A DNA stretch of 37,432 nucleotides from Prevotellaceae bacterium UBA6858 (GCA_002451695.1 DKDC01000028.1:1940-39371); one strand, 5' to 3'; shown: positions 17,206-25,863, counted from the stretch's first letter. The notes: generated from the letters alone by a model not told the origin. Translations and numbers: made by a program.

Positions 17206-18597
17206 ATGGCATATTATTCAAAGACGATACAGGAGGAAGAACTAAAAAACAAGGTTCGTGAAGAATGGTTTGTTGGTTATGACAACTCGGAAATCCCAGG
17301 CAGGGTGGATTTCTGTGTCGGACATGACGGCACGACATACCTTTGGGCAGAAGCAAAGAGGGGTGTAAAGCGTGACATTTACGAGCTGTTCGTACAGCTT
17401 ATTCTCACTATAGGCAAAGACCGCCGCTTTGCAGAGCTTGATGCTCCCGATTATCTCGGCTCTTTTGATGCCGAAAAAATAGGCTTTGTGCATTATGACA
17501 CGATCTCTGAAATATTTGAACAAAATGACTTTAACTGGAATGTCGCGCCGTCAGACCATGCCACTAAGGAGTTTAGGTTGCTTTACGAGATAGTGCACGA
17601 CAGATTGAAAGAATCTGTTTCCGTCTTTAACTTTGAGCAGCAGGGAGACAGTTTGCGGTTTTTCATCAGAGACAAATTTTCGCTAACAGGAAGGCGTGCA
17701 TCCCAAACCAATGTAAATAAGAACAACTTTCCCCACATCTACCGCCGCTGGTTGAAAGAAGTGAAAGAAACCCTTGCCGTAAATTGGAACGACTTGGCAG
17801 AAGCAGGCATCTACGACTGCGATTTTTTCTTGGCAGATCTTATTTCGAGCGACAATAACACACTGCTGCAAAATCTCACGGTATTGCTTAAAAGAGATCA
17901 TTACAAAGTCAATACGGGGAAGCTGCAAGGCAGCAACACGCAATTGTTTGCCCAGATTGACTTTAATGACAATCAGATGGCTCACCGCCTGTTTTGGCAG
18001 AGATATAGGCGTCCACCACGCGAGGAATATCAGGATTATATTTTGGAAAGAAGAGACAGATTGCGTCCGCAAGATATTCGTGAACGACACGGTTCTTACT
18101 TTACGCCAATGATTTGGGTTGAAAAATCGCAGGAATACCTTGCAAACGTGCTCGGAGAGAATTGGCAAGATGAATATTACGTGTGGGATTGCGCGGCAGG
18201 TACAGGAAACTTGCTGGCAGGACTGACCAACCGTCATAACCTGTGGGCTTCTACATTGGAGCAAGCTGACGTTGACACGATAAAGGAACGCATTCAGAAT
18301 GGTGCCAACCTCTTTGGAAACCATGTTTTCCAATTGGATTTTTTGAATGACCCTTTGACTGATTACACGAAAGAAGATGGCACATTGGCAAAAAGCAAAG
18401 TTCCTGCGGAACTGCAAAACATTATCAAAGACCCGGAAAGAAGAAAAAAATTAGTCATATATATCAACCCGCCATACGCAGAGGGAGACAACCGCAAGGG
18501 AGAGGGGAGAAGTGGCGTCGCCGCCAATACACACATAGCCAAGGCTTATGGGGGTCTATGGGATATGCCAAGAGAGAGTTGTACATACAGTTTTTGA
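17206..18597 (+). CDS. Type IIG-like nuclease-methylase, N-terminal part (frameshifted)
   Basis: The 463-residue N-terminal part of an Eco57I-like enzyme. Residues 30-52 look like a PD-(D/E)xK nuclease (GRVDF with D35, then WAEAKRG with E49 and K51). The methylase follows: HGSYFTP near 295-301, motif I DCAAGTGN at 328-335 and motif IV NPPY at 421-424. These imply N6-adenine methylation and cleavage by one chain. The frame is lost in a five-G run at 18550-18554. With six Gs the reading goes on as AYGGSMGYAKRELYIQF without a break into the next frame, giving about 818 residues. As read here the last dozen residues are out of frame, so the enzyme is probably inactive or switched off. Confidence 0.82.
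   Translation: MAYYSKTIQEEELKNKVREEWFVGYDNSEIPGRVDFCVGHDGTTYLWAEAKRGVKRDIYELFVQLILTIGKDRRFAELDAPDYLGSFDAEKIGFVHYDTISEIFEQNDFNWNVAPSDHATKEFRLLYEIVHDRLKESVSVFNFEQQGDSLRFFIRDKFSLTGRRASQTNVNKNNFPHIYRRWLKEVKETLAVNWNDLAEAGIYDCDFFLADLISSDNNTLLQNLTVLLKRDHYKVNTGKLQGSNTQLFAQIDFNDNQMAHRLFWQRYRRPPREEYQDYILERRDRLRPQDIRERHGSYFTPMIWVEKSQEYLANVLGENWQDEYYVWDCAAGTGNLLAGLTNRHNLWASTLEQADVDTIKERIQNGANLFGNHVFQLDFLNDPLTDYTKEDGTLAKSKVPAELQNIIKDPERRKKLVIYINPPYAEGDNRKGEGRSGVAANTHIAKAYGGLWDMPRESCTYSF
18550..18554 (+). other. G5 run, site of the frameshift
   Basis: A single missing G here explains the switch from frame 1 to frame 3. It could be slipped-strand mutation (a phase-variable switch), a fixed inactivating mutation or a sequencing error in a homopolymer. 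Confidence 0.7.
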
Positions 18598-19661
18598 CAA
18601 GGGTGTATCGCGAAATCCCCACGGCGGTGCTTGCAGATTTTTCAACTTTGAAAAATCTGCAAGCACCCAAATTTTCGGATTTCCGGCGTATGTTCAAGGC
18701 AACTCCAAAGGCTATGTTCATTGTGCCTGCAAACACTTTCGACAACGTAAAGGGTGATTTCCCCATTGGCTTTAAAGTTTGGCGTACAGAGGATGTTGAG
18801 CCATTCAACGGAGTTATGTCGGATGTGTACAACGAGAAAGGTGAGGCTATGCCGCAGAAGAAGATTTTTTGCTATGAGGGGCTTAAGCTGATCAACGATT
18901 GGACTGCCACATTTATTGACGACACTGTCCAGGATTCTGTTGCAACCATCATAGGCATTGCAAATGATTTTCAAAACCAAAGAACTGTGAGAATAGAACG
19001 CCCTCACAGACCTTGGAATCATCAGTACCAATGGCAAATAACCAAGTACAATCTAATAGAGTCAAGTGTTTATCTTGCCGTCCGTTTGGTTATAGAAGCG
19101 ACTTGGGAGAACGACCGCGACCAGTTCTTGTATCCCAAAGAAACGTGGAGGGATGATAAGGTTTTTCAAACAGACTGTTTGACCTTTGCCATTTTCACGA
19201 ACAAGAACAACGTCCAGTCAAAGGATGGCATTAATCATTGGCAACCATTTACCGAAGAAGATTTAGGCGTCACAAATGAATACCCGAGCCATTTCCTTAC
19301 CGATTACATCTCTGGCAAGAGCAGACCCACTCAAACTTCCCAAGGAGGTTTTTTCAGCAGTGGGGATAACAAGAAACACACATCATTCATATTTTCAAAA
19401 GAAGCGCAAGCTGTATTTGATGCAGGGCGTGAGCTGTGGAGGTATTACCACAAACAACCGAATGCCGACCTGAATGCCTCATATTATGACATACGAAAAT
19501 ATTTCCAAGGAACGAAATTTGATAAAAAAGGCAAAGATGTAATGAAATCAACAAGTGAGGACGAAACTTATGTCAAACTTCATGCAGATTTGCGCAAAGC
19601 ACATAAGCATCTGTCTGAAAAAATAGTACCCAAGGTTTACGAGCATGGTTTCTTAAAATAA
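18558..19661 (+). CDS. Type IIG-like nuclease-methylase, C-terminal part (frameshifted)
   Basis: This frame overlaps the end of the N-terminal part by 40 bp and continues the same protein: MGYAKRELYIQFLTRVYREIP fits directly after the NPPY-containing motif of Eco57I-type methylases (described by its ends MGYAKREL and VYREIP). The remaining residues should hold the rest of the methylase and the target-recognition region; there is no separate specificity gene nearby. The ATG at 18558 may by chance allow separate translation, but a fragment without motifs I and IV would have no activity. The gene is followed by a terminator hairpin at 19735. Confidence 0.8.
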   Translation: MGYAKRELYIQFLTRVYREIPTAVLADFSTLKNLQAPKFSDFRRMFKATPKAMFIVPANTFDNVKGDFPIGFKVWRTEDVEPFNGVMSDVYNEKGEAMPQKKIFCYEGLKLINDWTATFIDDTVQDSVATIIGIANDFQNQRTVRIERPHRPWNHQYQWQITKYNLIESSVYLAVRLVIEATWENDRDQFLYPKETWRDDKVFQTDCLTFAIFTNKNNVQSKDGINHWQPFTEEDLGVTNEYPSHFLTDYISGKSRPTQTSQGGFFSSGDNKKHTSFIFSKEAQAVFDAGRELWRYYHKQPNADLNASYYDIRKYFQGTKFDKKGKDVMKSTSEDETYVKLHADLRKAHKHLSEKIVPKVYEHGFLK

Positions 19662-19693
19662 AGAGATTTAGTTTTATTGTATTTTATAATTTC

Positions 19694-20010
19694 AGGAGGT
19701 CAAAACATGGATAAGCAGAAGTAAATAGTAAGCAAAAAGGGTTGGATGGTGAAACATTCATGCCCTTTTGTTTTTTGCCCCTTATGTATCTGTGCCGCTG
19801 GCAAATTTTATACGAAATCGCAGATGTCGCGAAAAACACATAAGATGTTGGATTGCAAAAGAATAGCCACACAAACGCTTTTTCTTGCAACGATTTGCTT
19901 TTCATGCCTTTGCAAAAGCAAGAAAAAAGGTCTGATGTAGTTTTAATTATGTCTGATATAATTTTTTCTACATCAGACATAGCTTTTCCTATGTGTTTTT
20001 TTGCAGGTGC
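19694..20010 (+). repeat. Interspersed 21-bp-unit repeat, copy 3, with long upstream extension
   Basis: The stretch is a diverged direct repeat of 21809-22122, sharing the terminator-like hairpin, a middle part (GTTGGATG, AAACATTC, CACACAAA, ACGATTTG) and the 21-bp-unit core from 19922. Unit 2 is in the ATGTCTGATAT form. Unit 4 is degenerate. An AGGAGGT at 19694-19700 precedes a five-codon frame (19707-19724, MDKQK), which has no counterpart in the other copy. Confidence 0.75.
19735..19777 (+). terminator. Terminator after the Type IIG-like gene
   Basis: AAAAGGG and CCCTTTT, continued inward by GGATG/CATTC, form a hairpin followed by GTTTTTTG. It is 73 bp after the stop at 19661. The same hairpin recurs at 21845-21880. 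Confidence 0.65.
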
Positions 20011-20131
20011 TTAACAAGAATGTGCGGGTTTCAACAGTACAAATGCCCTATCGCTTATTGATGAAATGCCCACAAACAAGGCGAGAACGAGCGACAACAC
20101 ACAGAAGCAGATGTTCCATATTATCCTATTT

Positions 20132-21424
20132 TTAATCTTTCAAACAAGCAAGCGGTATGACCTTTACTCCGTCTGGGCGTGTGTAAGCCATACTGCCCCC
20201 TGTCATAACTATCATCAAATCGGGTTCACGAAGCGGAACTTGTTTCTCTGTTTTGTTGTGCTCCTGAACAAGTCGTTTAATTTCCAAAAGATGTTTCGCA
20301 CCTTCTTCAATTCCACGACTGCCAAGCTTACATTCTACGAGAGCGTATCGCCCATCGTCAAGATGAAGCACAAGGTCGGCTTCCAGTCCGTAGCGGTCGC
20401 GGTAGTAAGATAAATGGTTGCCAAAGCCTGGAGTATAAGCCCGAAGGTCGCGTGCACACATCTGTTCAAATATGAAACCAAAGGTCTTGAGCTGAGTCAT
20501 CAATGCTTCAGGAGAAAGTCCTAAGGCAGCAATTGCAATAGACGGGTCCACGAAAGCACGTTTTATTCCGCTGCGAATTGCTGTCTTGCTTCGGACGGCA
20601 GGACACCAAGCTTCTATGTTGTCGATAACGAACAATCTGTTGAGGGAGGTTACATAATCCTCAAACGCACTCATAGAAAGTGAAACTTCCCCAGAGGTTG
20701 TTACATCAGCTAACAGAGCAGTATTCTTTGCCAATGTTGAGATGTTACGGGCATACGAACGCAATATTGCACGAGTAGTCCGCTCATCCCTCTGTACGCC
20801 ATCCACTCTGGAGATATCGTCCCGACAGATAGCATCTACATAGTTGCCTGCAATCAGCAACTTAGCCTTATCACTCTTCATATTAAGAAATGCAGGCCAT
20901 CCGCCACGACAAGCTGCATAAATAAGATCTTCAATCTTCATATCTGAAGTAATACCGTCTATGTCCAAGTCTTGTTCATCGAACAAATCCTTTAGGGAAA
21001 TCTTTCCGTTAGACTCTCCCGATTCCCACAAACTCATAGGCAACATCTTCATTCGTGATATTCTACCCGTACCAGAATGATGAATCTTACTTCTATCAAC
21101 AACTGTAGATCCGGTAAGAATGAATTGTCCTGGAACCTGACGCTTGTCTACCATGGTACGCACGGCATCCCAAAGAACAGGAGCATCCTGCCATTCATCT
21201 ATAAGGCGAGGTGTCTCACCCATCAACAATAATGATGGTTTTGAAGCGGCGGTTGCAGCGTATTCTTCCTGCATCTCCGTATCCTGCATCTTTATGACAC
21301 TTTTGCTCATTTGCTCTGCAGTTGTTGTCTTTCCGCACCACTTAGGGCCCTCTATTAGTACTGCCCCAAAAGCCTCAAGACGATTTGCCAATTGAATGTC
21401 TGCAATTCTATGTGAATAACTCAT
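20132..21424 (-). CDS. AAA ATPase with DUF4143 C-terminus
   Basis: The 430-residue protein belongs to the AAA_14/DUF4143 family. Walker A is GPKWCGKT at residues 26-33 and Walker B LIDEWQ at 74-79, with the family's LTGSTVVDRS motif after it. The C-terminal DUF4143 part resembles a PD-(D/E)xK fold: D350 in GLEADLVL and E364-x-K366 in LVECKLG. Family members are widespread, often stand alone in mobile or accessory regions and have no settled function; DNA processing or defence is inferred. It lies alone between two long direct repeats and converges with the Type IIG-like gene. Confidence 0.88.
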   Translation of the reverse strand: MSYSHRIADIQLANRLEAFGAVLIEGPKWCGKTTTAEQMSKSVIKMQDTEMQEEYAATAASKPSLLLMGETPRLIDEWQDAPVLWDAVRTMVDKRQVPGQFILTGSTVVDRSKIHHSGTGRISRMKMLPMSLWESGESNGKISLKDLFDEQDLDIDGITSDMKIEDLIYAACRGGWPAFLNMKSDKAKLLIAGNYVDAICRDDISRVDGVQRDERTTRAILRSYARNISTLAKNTALLADVTTSGEVSLSMSAFEDYVTSLNRLFVIDNIEAWCPAVRSKTAIRSGIKRAFVDPSIAIAALGLSPEALMTQLKTFGFIFEQMCARDLRAYTPGFGNHLSYYRDRYGLEADLVLHLDDGRYALVECKLGSRGIEEGAKHLLEIKRLVQEHNKTEKQVPLREPDLMIVMTGGSMAYTRPDGVKVIPLACLKD

Positions 21425-21451
21425 ATTGTAACCGCGATTTGATTATATGTG

Positions 21452-21483
21452 CAAAGTTAGTGGTATTCAGTTGTATTTGCAAG
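21452..21483 (-). promoter_or_regulatory. Promoter of the DUF4143 ATPase gene
   Basis: On the minus strand, CTTG (21480-21483, one base off TTTG), a 20-bp spacer and TAACTTTG (21452-21459, perfect) lie 28 bp before the start at 21424. Confidence 0.6.
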
Positions 21484-21487
21484 TAAA

Positions 21488-21579
21488 AACTAATATTTGT
21501 GGGTATTTGGCGTTATGAATTGTGCTATTTTGGAACTAACTATTGTGGTAGTTTACAACTAACTTTTGTGGCGTTTCAT
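21488..21579. repeat. Degenerate 23-bp tandem array upstream of the ATPase promoter
   Basis: Four units begin at 21488, 21511, 21534 and 21557. All have TTGTG at unit positions 10-14, three begin AACTAA, and two end TTTTGG or TTTGG. Two further units (21580, 21603) are weaker. The array abuts the -33 box, so it may be an operator; it could also be a remnant of replication iterons. Confidence 0.5.
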
Positions 21580-21808
21580 TTGTGATTTTCGCTGTATTTT
21601 ATTTGTAGTTTTTGCTGTAAAACACCGCCTTTTAACAATACAGGTGACACCTCTACAATAAAAAAATAAACGTGATATATTTTTGTGTTTCTATCATTTT
21701 GCACAATCTTTACACTCGTTGAGTGCGTGTTTGCTTATCGTTGCTTATTTACAAATTTGCAGTGCGCTCACGCAAATAGCTTGTTTATCGGCGATGTGCA
21801 TTTCTAAG

Positions 21809-22122
21809 GAGTCAAGCAGGAATAACTGAAGCAAAATAATAGACAAAAGGGGTTGGATGATAAAACATTCGTACCCTTTTGTTTTTGTCTCCTTATGTTC
21901 TTACGCCTCTGCCAAACTCCCCACGAAATTGCGGGTGTCATCCAAATTGCGTAAGATGTTGATTTGCAGCAAAATAACCACACAAAATACTTTTACTATA
22001 ACGATTTGTTTTTCAAAGGTTTGCAATGGGCGAAAAAAGGTCTGATGTAGTCTGGATTATATCAGACATAGTTTTTTCCACATCAGACATAGTTTTTCCT
22101 ATGTCCTATGTAGTTTTCGGGG
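21809..22122 (+). repeat. Interspersed 21-bp-unit repeat, copy 4, with long upstream extension
   Basis: Diverged direct repeat of 19694-20010. It holds the hairpin AAAAGGG...CCCTTTT (21845-21880), the TATAACGATTTG segment near 21993 and the core at 22032-22122. Unit 2 is in the flipped form (ATATCAGACAT) and pairs with unit 1 over 10 bp with one wobble. Confidence 0.75.
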
Positions 22123-22328
22123 CGTTTGGGAAAAGGCAACCTGTTTCGCGCCCTGCCCTCTTTCTTTATACATTTTATCATCGCTACAGCCCTGCCAATT
22201 TCATTTCTTCTTTTTTCCGCGCTTTTTTGAAACATAAAGTTTGCTTTCCCGCGCCAATCCTTTCTTTTTAGCTACGCCTTGCTTCCTTTGCCACTTTGTT
22301 TGAACGCTGTCGCAAGCCGGGGTATGCT
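22123..22328. other. Pyrimidine-rich leader region ahead of the his operon
   Basis: No gene is seen. The plus strand is rich in T and C throughout, with repeated CTTTC, TTTTT and CCTTTG words. No his leader peptide with a run of His codons was found. Confidence 0.4.
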
Positions 22329-22345
22329 TATATTTGCTATATTTG
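22329..22345 (+). promoter_or_regulatory. -7 boxes of the his-lys operon
   Basis: Two successive perfect TAnnTTTG boxes, TATATTTG at 22329-22336 and 22338-22345, lie about 41-57 bp before hisH. The nearest TTTG (22299-22302) is too far for a standard spacer. Confidence 0.45.
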
Positions 22346-22385
22346 CATGAACAATACGCAATATATTTAAGACCACTTCAAACAG

Positions 22386-22979
22386 ATGTCCACTGCCATT
22401 CTGAAATATCCTGCCGGAAACATCTTCTCCGTAAAATCCGCCCTTGCACGGTTGGGCGCAGACTGCATCGTTACTGATGACGTTGCGGAGCTGTCGAGGG
22501 CAGACCATATAGTGATACCCGGTCAGGGCGAGGCGGCGGTAACAATGGACTACCTTCGCAAAACCGGTCTGGACAATGTGATACGTTCCTTGAAGCAGCC
22601 TGTTTTGGGCATTTGCATCGGAATGCAGCTTATGTGCTCCTACTCCGAAGAGGGCGGCGGGGCCGAATGCCTCGGCATTTTCCCCGATACCAAAGTAATA
22701 CGCTTCTCCCCCGCCAACAAAGAGAAAATCCCTCACATGGGCTGGAACTCGCTGGGCAACATGAACGGCAAACTTTTCAACGGCATCGCCGAGGGCAGTT
22801 ACGTGTATTTCGTGCACAGCTATTTTGTCCCGTGCAACGGGTTCACCACTTCGCAATGCAACTACGCCGGCAACTTCAGCGCATCAATGGAGCGCGGCAA
22901 TTTCATGGCGGTGCAGTTCCACCCGGAAAAAAGCGGCGCCACAGGAGAAGCCATACTCAAAAACTTTCTTGAAATATAA
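22386..22979 (+). CDS. hisH: Imidazole glycerol phosphate synthase, glutaminase subunit HisH
   Basis: HisH releases ammonia from glutamine and passes it to HisF, which forms imidazole glycerol phosphate and AICAR in histidine synthesis. The triad is visible: C77 in LGICIGMQ, H179 and E181 in VQFHPEKSG. The oxyanion-side PGQGEA motif is at 45-50. The length of 197 is normal. It is the first gene of a run of seven; hisA follows after 5 bp. Other his genes (hisG, hisD, hisC, hisB) are not in the window. Confidence 0.96.
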   Translation: MSTAILKYPAGNIFSVKSALARLGADCIVTDDVAELSRADHIVIPGQGEAAVTMDYLRKTGLDNVIRSLKQPVLGICIGMQLMCSYSEEGGGAECLGIFPDTKVIRFSPANKEKIPHMGWNSLGNMNGKLFNGIAEGSYVYFVHSYFVPCNGFTTSQCNYAGNFSASMERGNFMAVQFHPEKSGATGEAILKNFLEI

Positions 22980-22984
22980 GGACA

Positions 22985-23731
22985 ATGATAAAGCCCATTC
23001 CAGCCATAGACCTGATAGAGGGCAGCTGCGTAAGGCTGTCGCAAGGCGACTTCTCAAAGAAGACAGCCTATTCCTCCGCCCCTGCCGATTTGGCGCGGGA
23101 GTTTGAGAAAATGGGGTACACAAGGCTGCACCTTGTTGACCTTGACGGCGCAAAGCAAGGCAAGCCTGCCAACATTTCCGTTCTTGAAAGCATAACGCGG
23201 AACACAGGTCTGGATGTGGACTTCGGCGGCGGCATAAAGACAGACGAAGACCTTGCCGTAGCATTCAGAGGCGGGGCTAAAGCCGTGAGCATAGGCAGCA
23301 TGGCGGTAAGCGACTTCGGGAAAGTGGCTAAATGGATAGACAAATACGGAGCTGACAAATTCATCATATCGGCAGACGTGCGCAACGGCAAGGTGCGCAC
23401 CAAGGGCTGGACAGAGGATTCCGGCATCGGCATAAGCGACCTGCTGAAAAGGTATTGGCCGCTGGGAGTGCGCCGTGTGCTTTGCACCGACATTTCCTGC
23501 GACGGAATGCTGTGCGGCCCGAACATCGCGCTTTACAAAGACATTATGTCAGCTTTTCCCGACTGCCGGCTTATTGCAAGCGGCGGAGTGGGAAGCATGG
23601 ACGACATAGCCGCGCTGGACGAAGCGGGAATACCCGCCGTGGTGTTCGGACGCGCCATTTACGAGGGCAAAATCGACTTGAAGCAGGTTGCCGCAGAATT
23701 CGGACTTGACAAACAACGGAAATCATGTTAG
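22985..23731 (+). CDS. hisA: Phosphoribosylformimino-AICAR ribotide isomerase HisA
   Basis: Catalyses the Amadori isomerisation of ProFAR to PRFAR, the substrate of HisF-HisH. The beta/alpha barrel is clear, with the base and acid aspartates at D9 (PAIDLIEG) and D131 (ISADVRNG) and phosphate loops DFGGGIKT and ASGGVGSMDD. The 248-residue length is standard. The end overlaps the hisF start by 7 bp, which suggests translational coupling of consecutive steps. Confidence 0.96.
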   Translation: MIKPIPAIDLIEGSCVRLSQGDFSKKTAYSSAPADLAREFEKMGYTRLHLVDLDGAKQGKPANISVLESITRNTGLDVDFGGGIKTDEDLAVAFRGGAKAVSIGSMAVSDFGKVAKWIDKYGADKFIISADVRNGKVRTKGWTEDSGIGISDLLKRYWPLGVRRVLCTDISCDGMLCGPNIALYKDIMSAFPDCRLIASGGVGSMDDIAALDEAGIPAVVFGRAIYEGKIDLKQVAAEFGLDKQRKSC

Positions 23732-24483
23732 CGAAACGCATTATACCATGTCTCGACGTGAAGGACGGAAGAACCGTCAAAGGCGTTAATTTCATCGGAC
23801 TCCGTGATGCCGGCGACCCGGTTGAGATGGGGAAAATCTATTCCGCTCAAATGGCTGACGAGCTCGTGTTTCTCGACATAACGGCAAGCGTGGAGGGAAG
23901 AAAGACGTTCACCGAAATGGTGCGGAGAGTTGCCGCCGAACTTTCGATTCCGTTCACCGTGGGCGGAGGCGTGAGTTCGCTCGCCGATGTGGAACGCCTT
24001 CTCGAAGCCGGGGCGGACAAAGTGGCGGTAAATTCCGCCGCGCTGCGCACGCCGTCGCTTATTGACGAAATAGCACGGCACTTCGGCTCGCAGATTTGCG
24101 TGCTTGCCATTGACGCAAGACTTGAAGAAAACGGCGAATGGCGGTGCTACCTCAACGGAGGCAGGACACCAACGGAGCACACACTCTTTGACTGGGCGCG
24201 GGAGGGCTACAATCGCGGGGCGGGCGAAATTCTGTTCACAAGCATGAACCACGACGGCACAAAGGAAGGCTTTGCAAACGACGCGCTCCGCCGCATAAGC
24301 GGAAGCGTGGGCATTCCGCTTATAGCCTCCGGGGGAGCGGGCAAGAAAGAGGATTTCCGCGATGCGTTCACCAAAGGATGCGCGGATGCCGCCCTCGCCG
24401 CCAGCGTGTTCCACTACGGAGAAATAAAAATCCCGGAACTGAAGCAATATTTGCGCAAAAAAAATATAGACGTAAGATTATAA
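23725..24483 (+). CDS. hisF: Imidazole glycerol phosphate synthase, cyclase subunit HisF
   Basis: Barrel enzyme that uses ammonia from HisH to turn PRFAR into imidazole glycerol phosphate and AICAR. Catalytic D11 (PCLDVKDG) and D130 (LAIDAR) are at the standard positions, with phosphate-binding TVGGGVSS and ASGGAGKKED. The motif LFTSMNHDGT is typical. The 252-residue length is normal. It overlaps hisA and is followed by hisIE after 8 bp. Confidence 0.97.
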   Translation: MLAKRIIPCLDVKDGRTVKGVNFIGLRDAGDPVEMGKIYSAQMADELVFLDITASVEGRKTFTEMVRRVAAELSIPFTVGGGVSSLADVERLLEAGADKVAVNSAALRTPSLIDEIARHFGSQICVLAIDARLEENGEWRCYLNGGRTPTEHTLFDWAREGYNRGAGEILFTSMNHDGTKEGFANDALRRISGSVGIPLIASGGAGKKEDFRDAFTKGCADAALAASVFHYGEIKIPELKQYLRKKNIDVRL

Positions 24484-24491
24484 CAAACACG

Positions 24492-25106
24492 ATGAATATA
24501 GATTTCAATAAAATGGACGGCCTTGTGCCGGCTGTAATACAAGACAGCATTACCAAAAACGTGCTTATGCTCGGGTTCATGAACGAGGAGGCATACAAAA
24601 AGACCCTCGCCACAAAGCGCGTTACATTCTACAGCCGCTCACGGCAGCGCCTGTGGACAAAAGGCGAGACAAGCGGCAATTACCTGGAACTTGTAAGCAT
24701 GAAGCCCGACTGCGACAACGACACGCTGCTCGTAAAGGTAATTCCCCATGGCCCGACCTGCCACAAAGGGACAGACACCTGCTGGGGAGAGGAAAACAAA
24801 CGGAACTCAATACTCTTTCTTTCCGAGTTGCAGGACTTCATAAACAAGCGTTATGAGGAAATGCCCGAGAAATCGTACACCACCAGCCTTTTCAAGGACG
24901 GCACAAACCGCATGGCGCAAAAAGTGGGCGAAGAAGCCCTCGAAGCGGTCATCGAGGCAGTAAGCGGAAACGACGAAAGGCTTGTTTACGAATGCTCCGA
25001 CTTGTTCTACCACCTAATCGTGCTGCTCACGTCAAAAGGCCTGCGCATTGAGCAAGTGGCGGCGGAACTTGCAGAACGCCACCAACCCGGCTGGCACAAA
25101 CACTAA
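24492..25106 (+). CDS. hisIE: Bifunctional PRA-CH/PRA-PH protein HisIE
   Basis: Fused enzyme for steps two and three of histidine synthesis. Residues 1-110 are the PRA-AMP cyclohydrolase (FYSRSRQRLWTKGETSGN; zinc ligands in KPDCDNDTLL and GPTCHKGTDTCW). The rest is PRA-ATP pyrophosphohydrolase (SYTTSLFKDGTNRMAQKVGEE, then EALEAVIEA and YECSDLFYHL). The real start is the ATG at 24492; the open frame runs on upstream inside hisF. The 204-residue length is usual for the fusion. Confidence 0.95.
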   Translation: MNIDFNKMDGLVPAVIQDSITKNVLMLGFMNEEAYKKTLATKRVTFYSRSRQRLWTKGETSGNYLELVSMKPDCDNDTLLVKVIPHGPTCHKGTDTCWGEENKRNSILFLSELQDFINKRYEEMPEKSYTTSLFKDGTNRMAQKVGEEALEAVIEAVSGNDERLVYECSDLFYHLIVLLTSKGLRIEQVAAELAERHQPGWHKH

Positions 25107-25123
25107 CCCATAACATCCATATC

Positions 25124-25846
25124 ATGAACAATGCAGAACAGCCCCTCTGCGAGGGAAAAGCCCTTATATCTTATGACGGCGTGGCAATAAGCCACGATGA
25201 GCATGAGGTTATAAAAAACGTAACTTTCTCAGTATATCCAAAAGATTTTATATTCCTGACTGGAAACGTAGGGTCGGGCAAAAGTTCCATTTTACGCACC
25301 ATATACAAAGATTTGGACTTTTCGGCAGGAAAAGGCTGTGTGCTCGGCTACGACCTTTCAAAGATACGCCGTAAGCAAATCCCCGATTTAAGGAAACAGC
25401 TTGGGATAATTTTCCAGGACTACAAGCTGCTGGGAAACCTGACCGTTTGGGAAAACCTCGCATTCGTGCTCAAAGCCACCGGCGTTAAAAAAGAGGAGGT
25501 GGAAAAACGTATTGACGAAACGCTGAAGCTTGTGGGGCTTGAAGGCAAGGAGGGGAAATACCCCAACGAGCTTTCCGGTGGCGAGCAGCAGCGCGCGGCA
25601 ATTGCGCGGGCAATCATCAACAACCCCAAGGTTATCCTCGCCGATGAGCCTACGGGAAACCTCGACAAAAACGCCGCAATGGAAATCACCCGCCTTTTGG
25701 GAAAGATTAGCGAAAACGGAGCTGCCGTGATAATGAGCACCCACAACCATGACCTTGTAAAGACTTTCACGGGAAAAGTATTCCAATGCAAAGAGGGGGC
25801 GTTCCACGACATCACGGACGAATACACCCATAACACCAACAACTGA
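25124..25846 (+). CDS. ftsE: Cell division ATP-binding protein FtsE
   Basis: ABC ATPase that with FtsX controls cell-wall hydrolases at the division site. Walker A GNVGSGKSS is at residues 47-55, the Q loop in GIIFQDYKLL, the signature LSGGEQQR and Walker B ILADEPTGNLD, with the switch histidine in MSTHNH. Q-loop and signature wording is of the FtsE kind rather than LolD. ftsX is not adjacent; the gene lies 17 bp after hisIE and 17 bp before lysC, so it is part of an amino-acid operon. The N-terminus has about 12 extra residues before the usual start of the domain. Confidence 0.9.
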   Translation: MNNAEQPLCEGKALISYDGVAISHDEHEVIKNVTFSVYPKDFIFLTGNVGSGKSSILRTIYKDLDFSAGKGCVLGYDLSKIRRKQIPDLRKQLGIIFQDYKLLGNLTVWENLAFVLKATGVKKEEVEKRIDETLKLVGLEGKEGKYPNELSGGEQQRAAIARAIINNPKVILADEPTGNLDKNAAMEITRLLGKISENGAAVIMSTHNHDLVKTFTGKVFQCKEGAFHDITDEYTHNTNN

Positions 25847-25863
25847 GAATTACAGGAAAACTG

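Noticed and set aside
21488..21625. Possible CRISPR array at the 23-bp repeat
   Set aside because: Units are contiguous with no spacers, are degenerate, and no cas genes are present.
22123..22385. Histidine leader peptide with attenuator
   Set aside because: No short frame with clustered His codons and no hairpin plus T run is seen in the leader.
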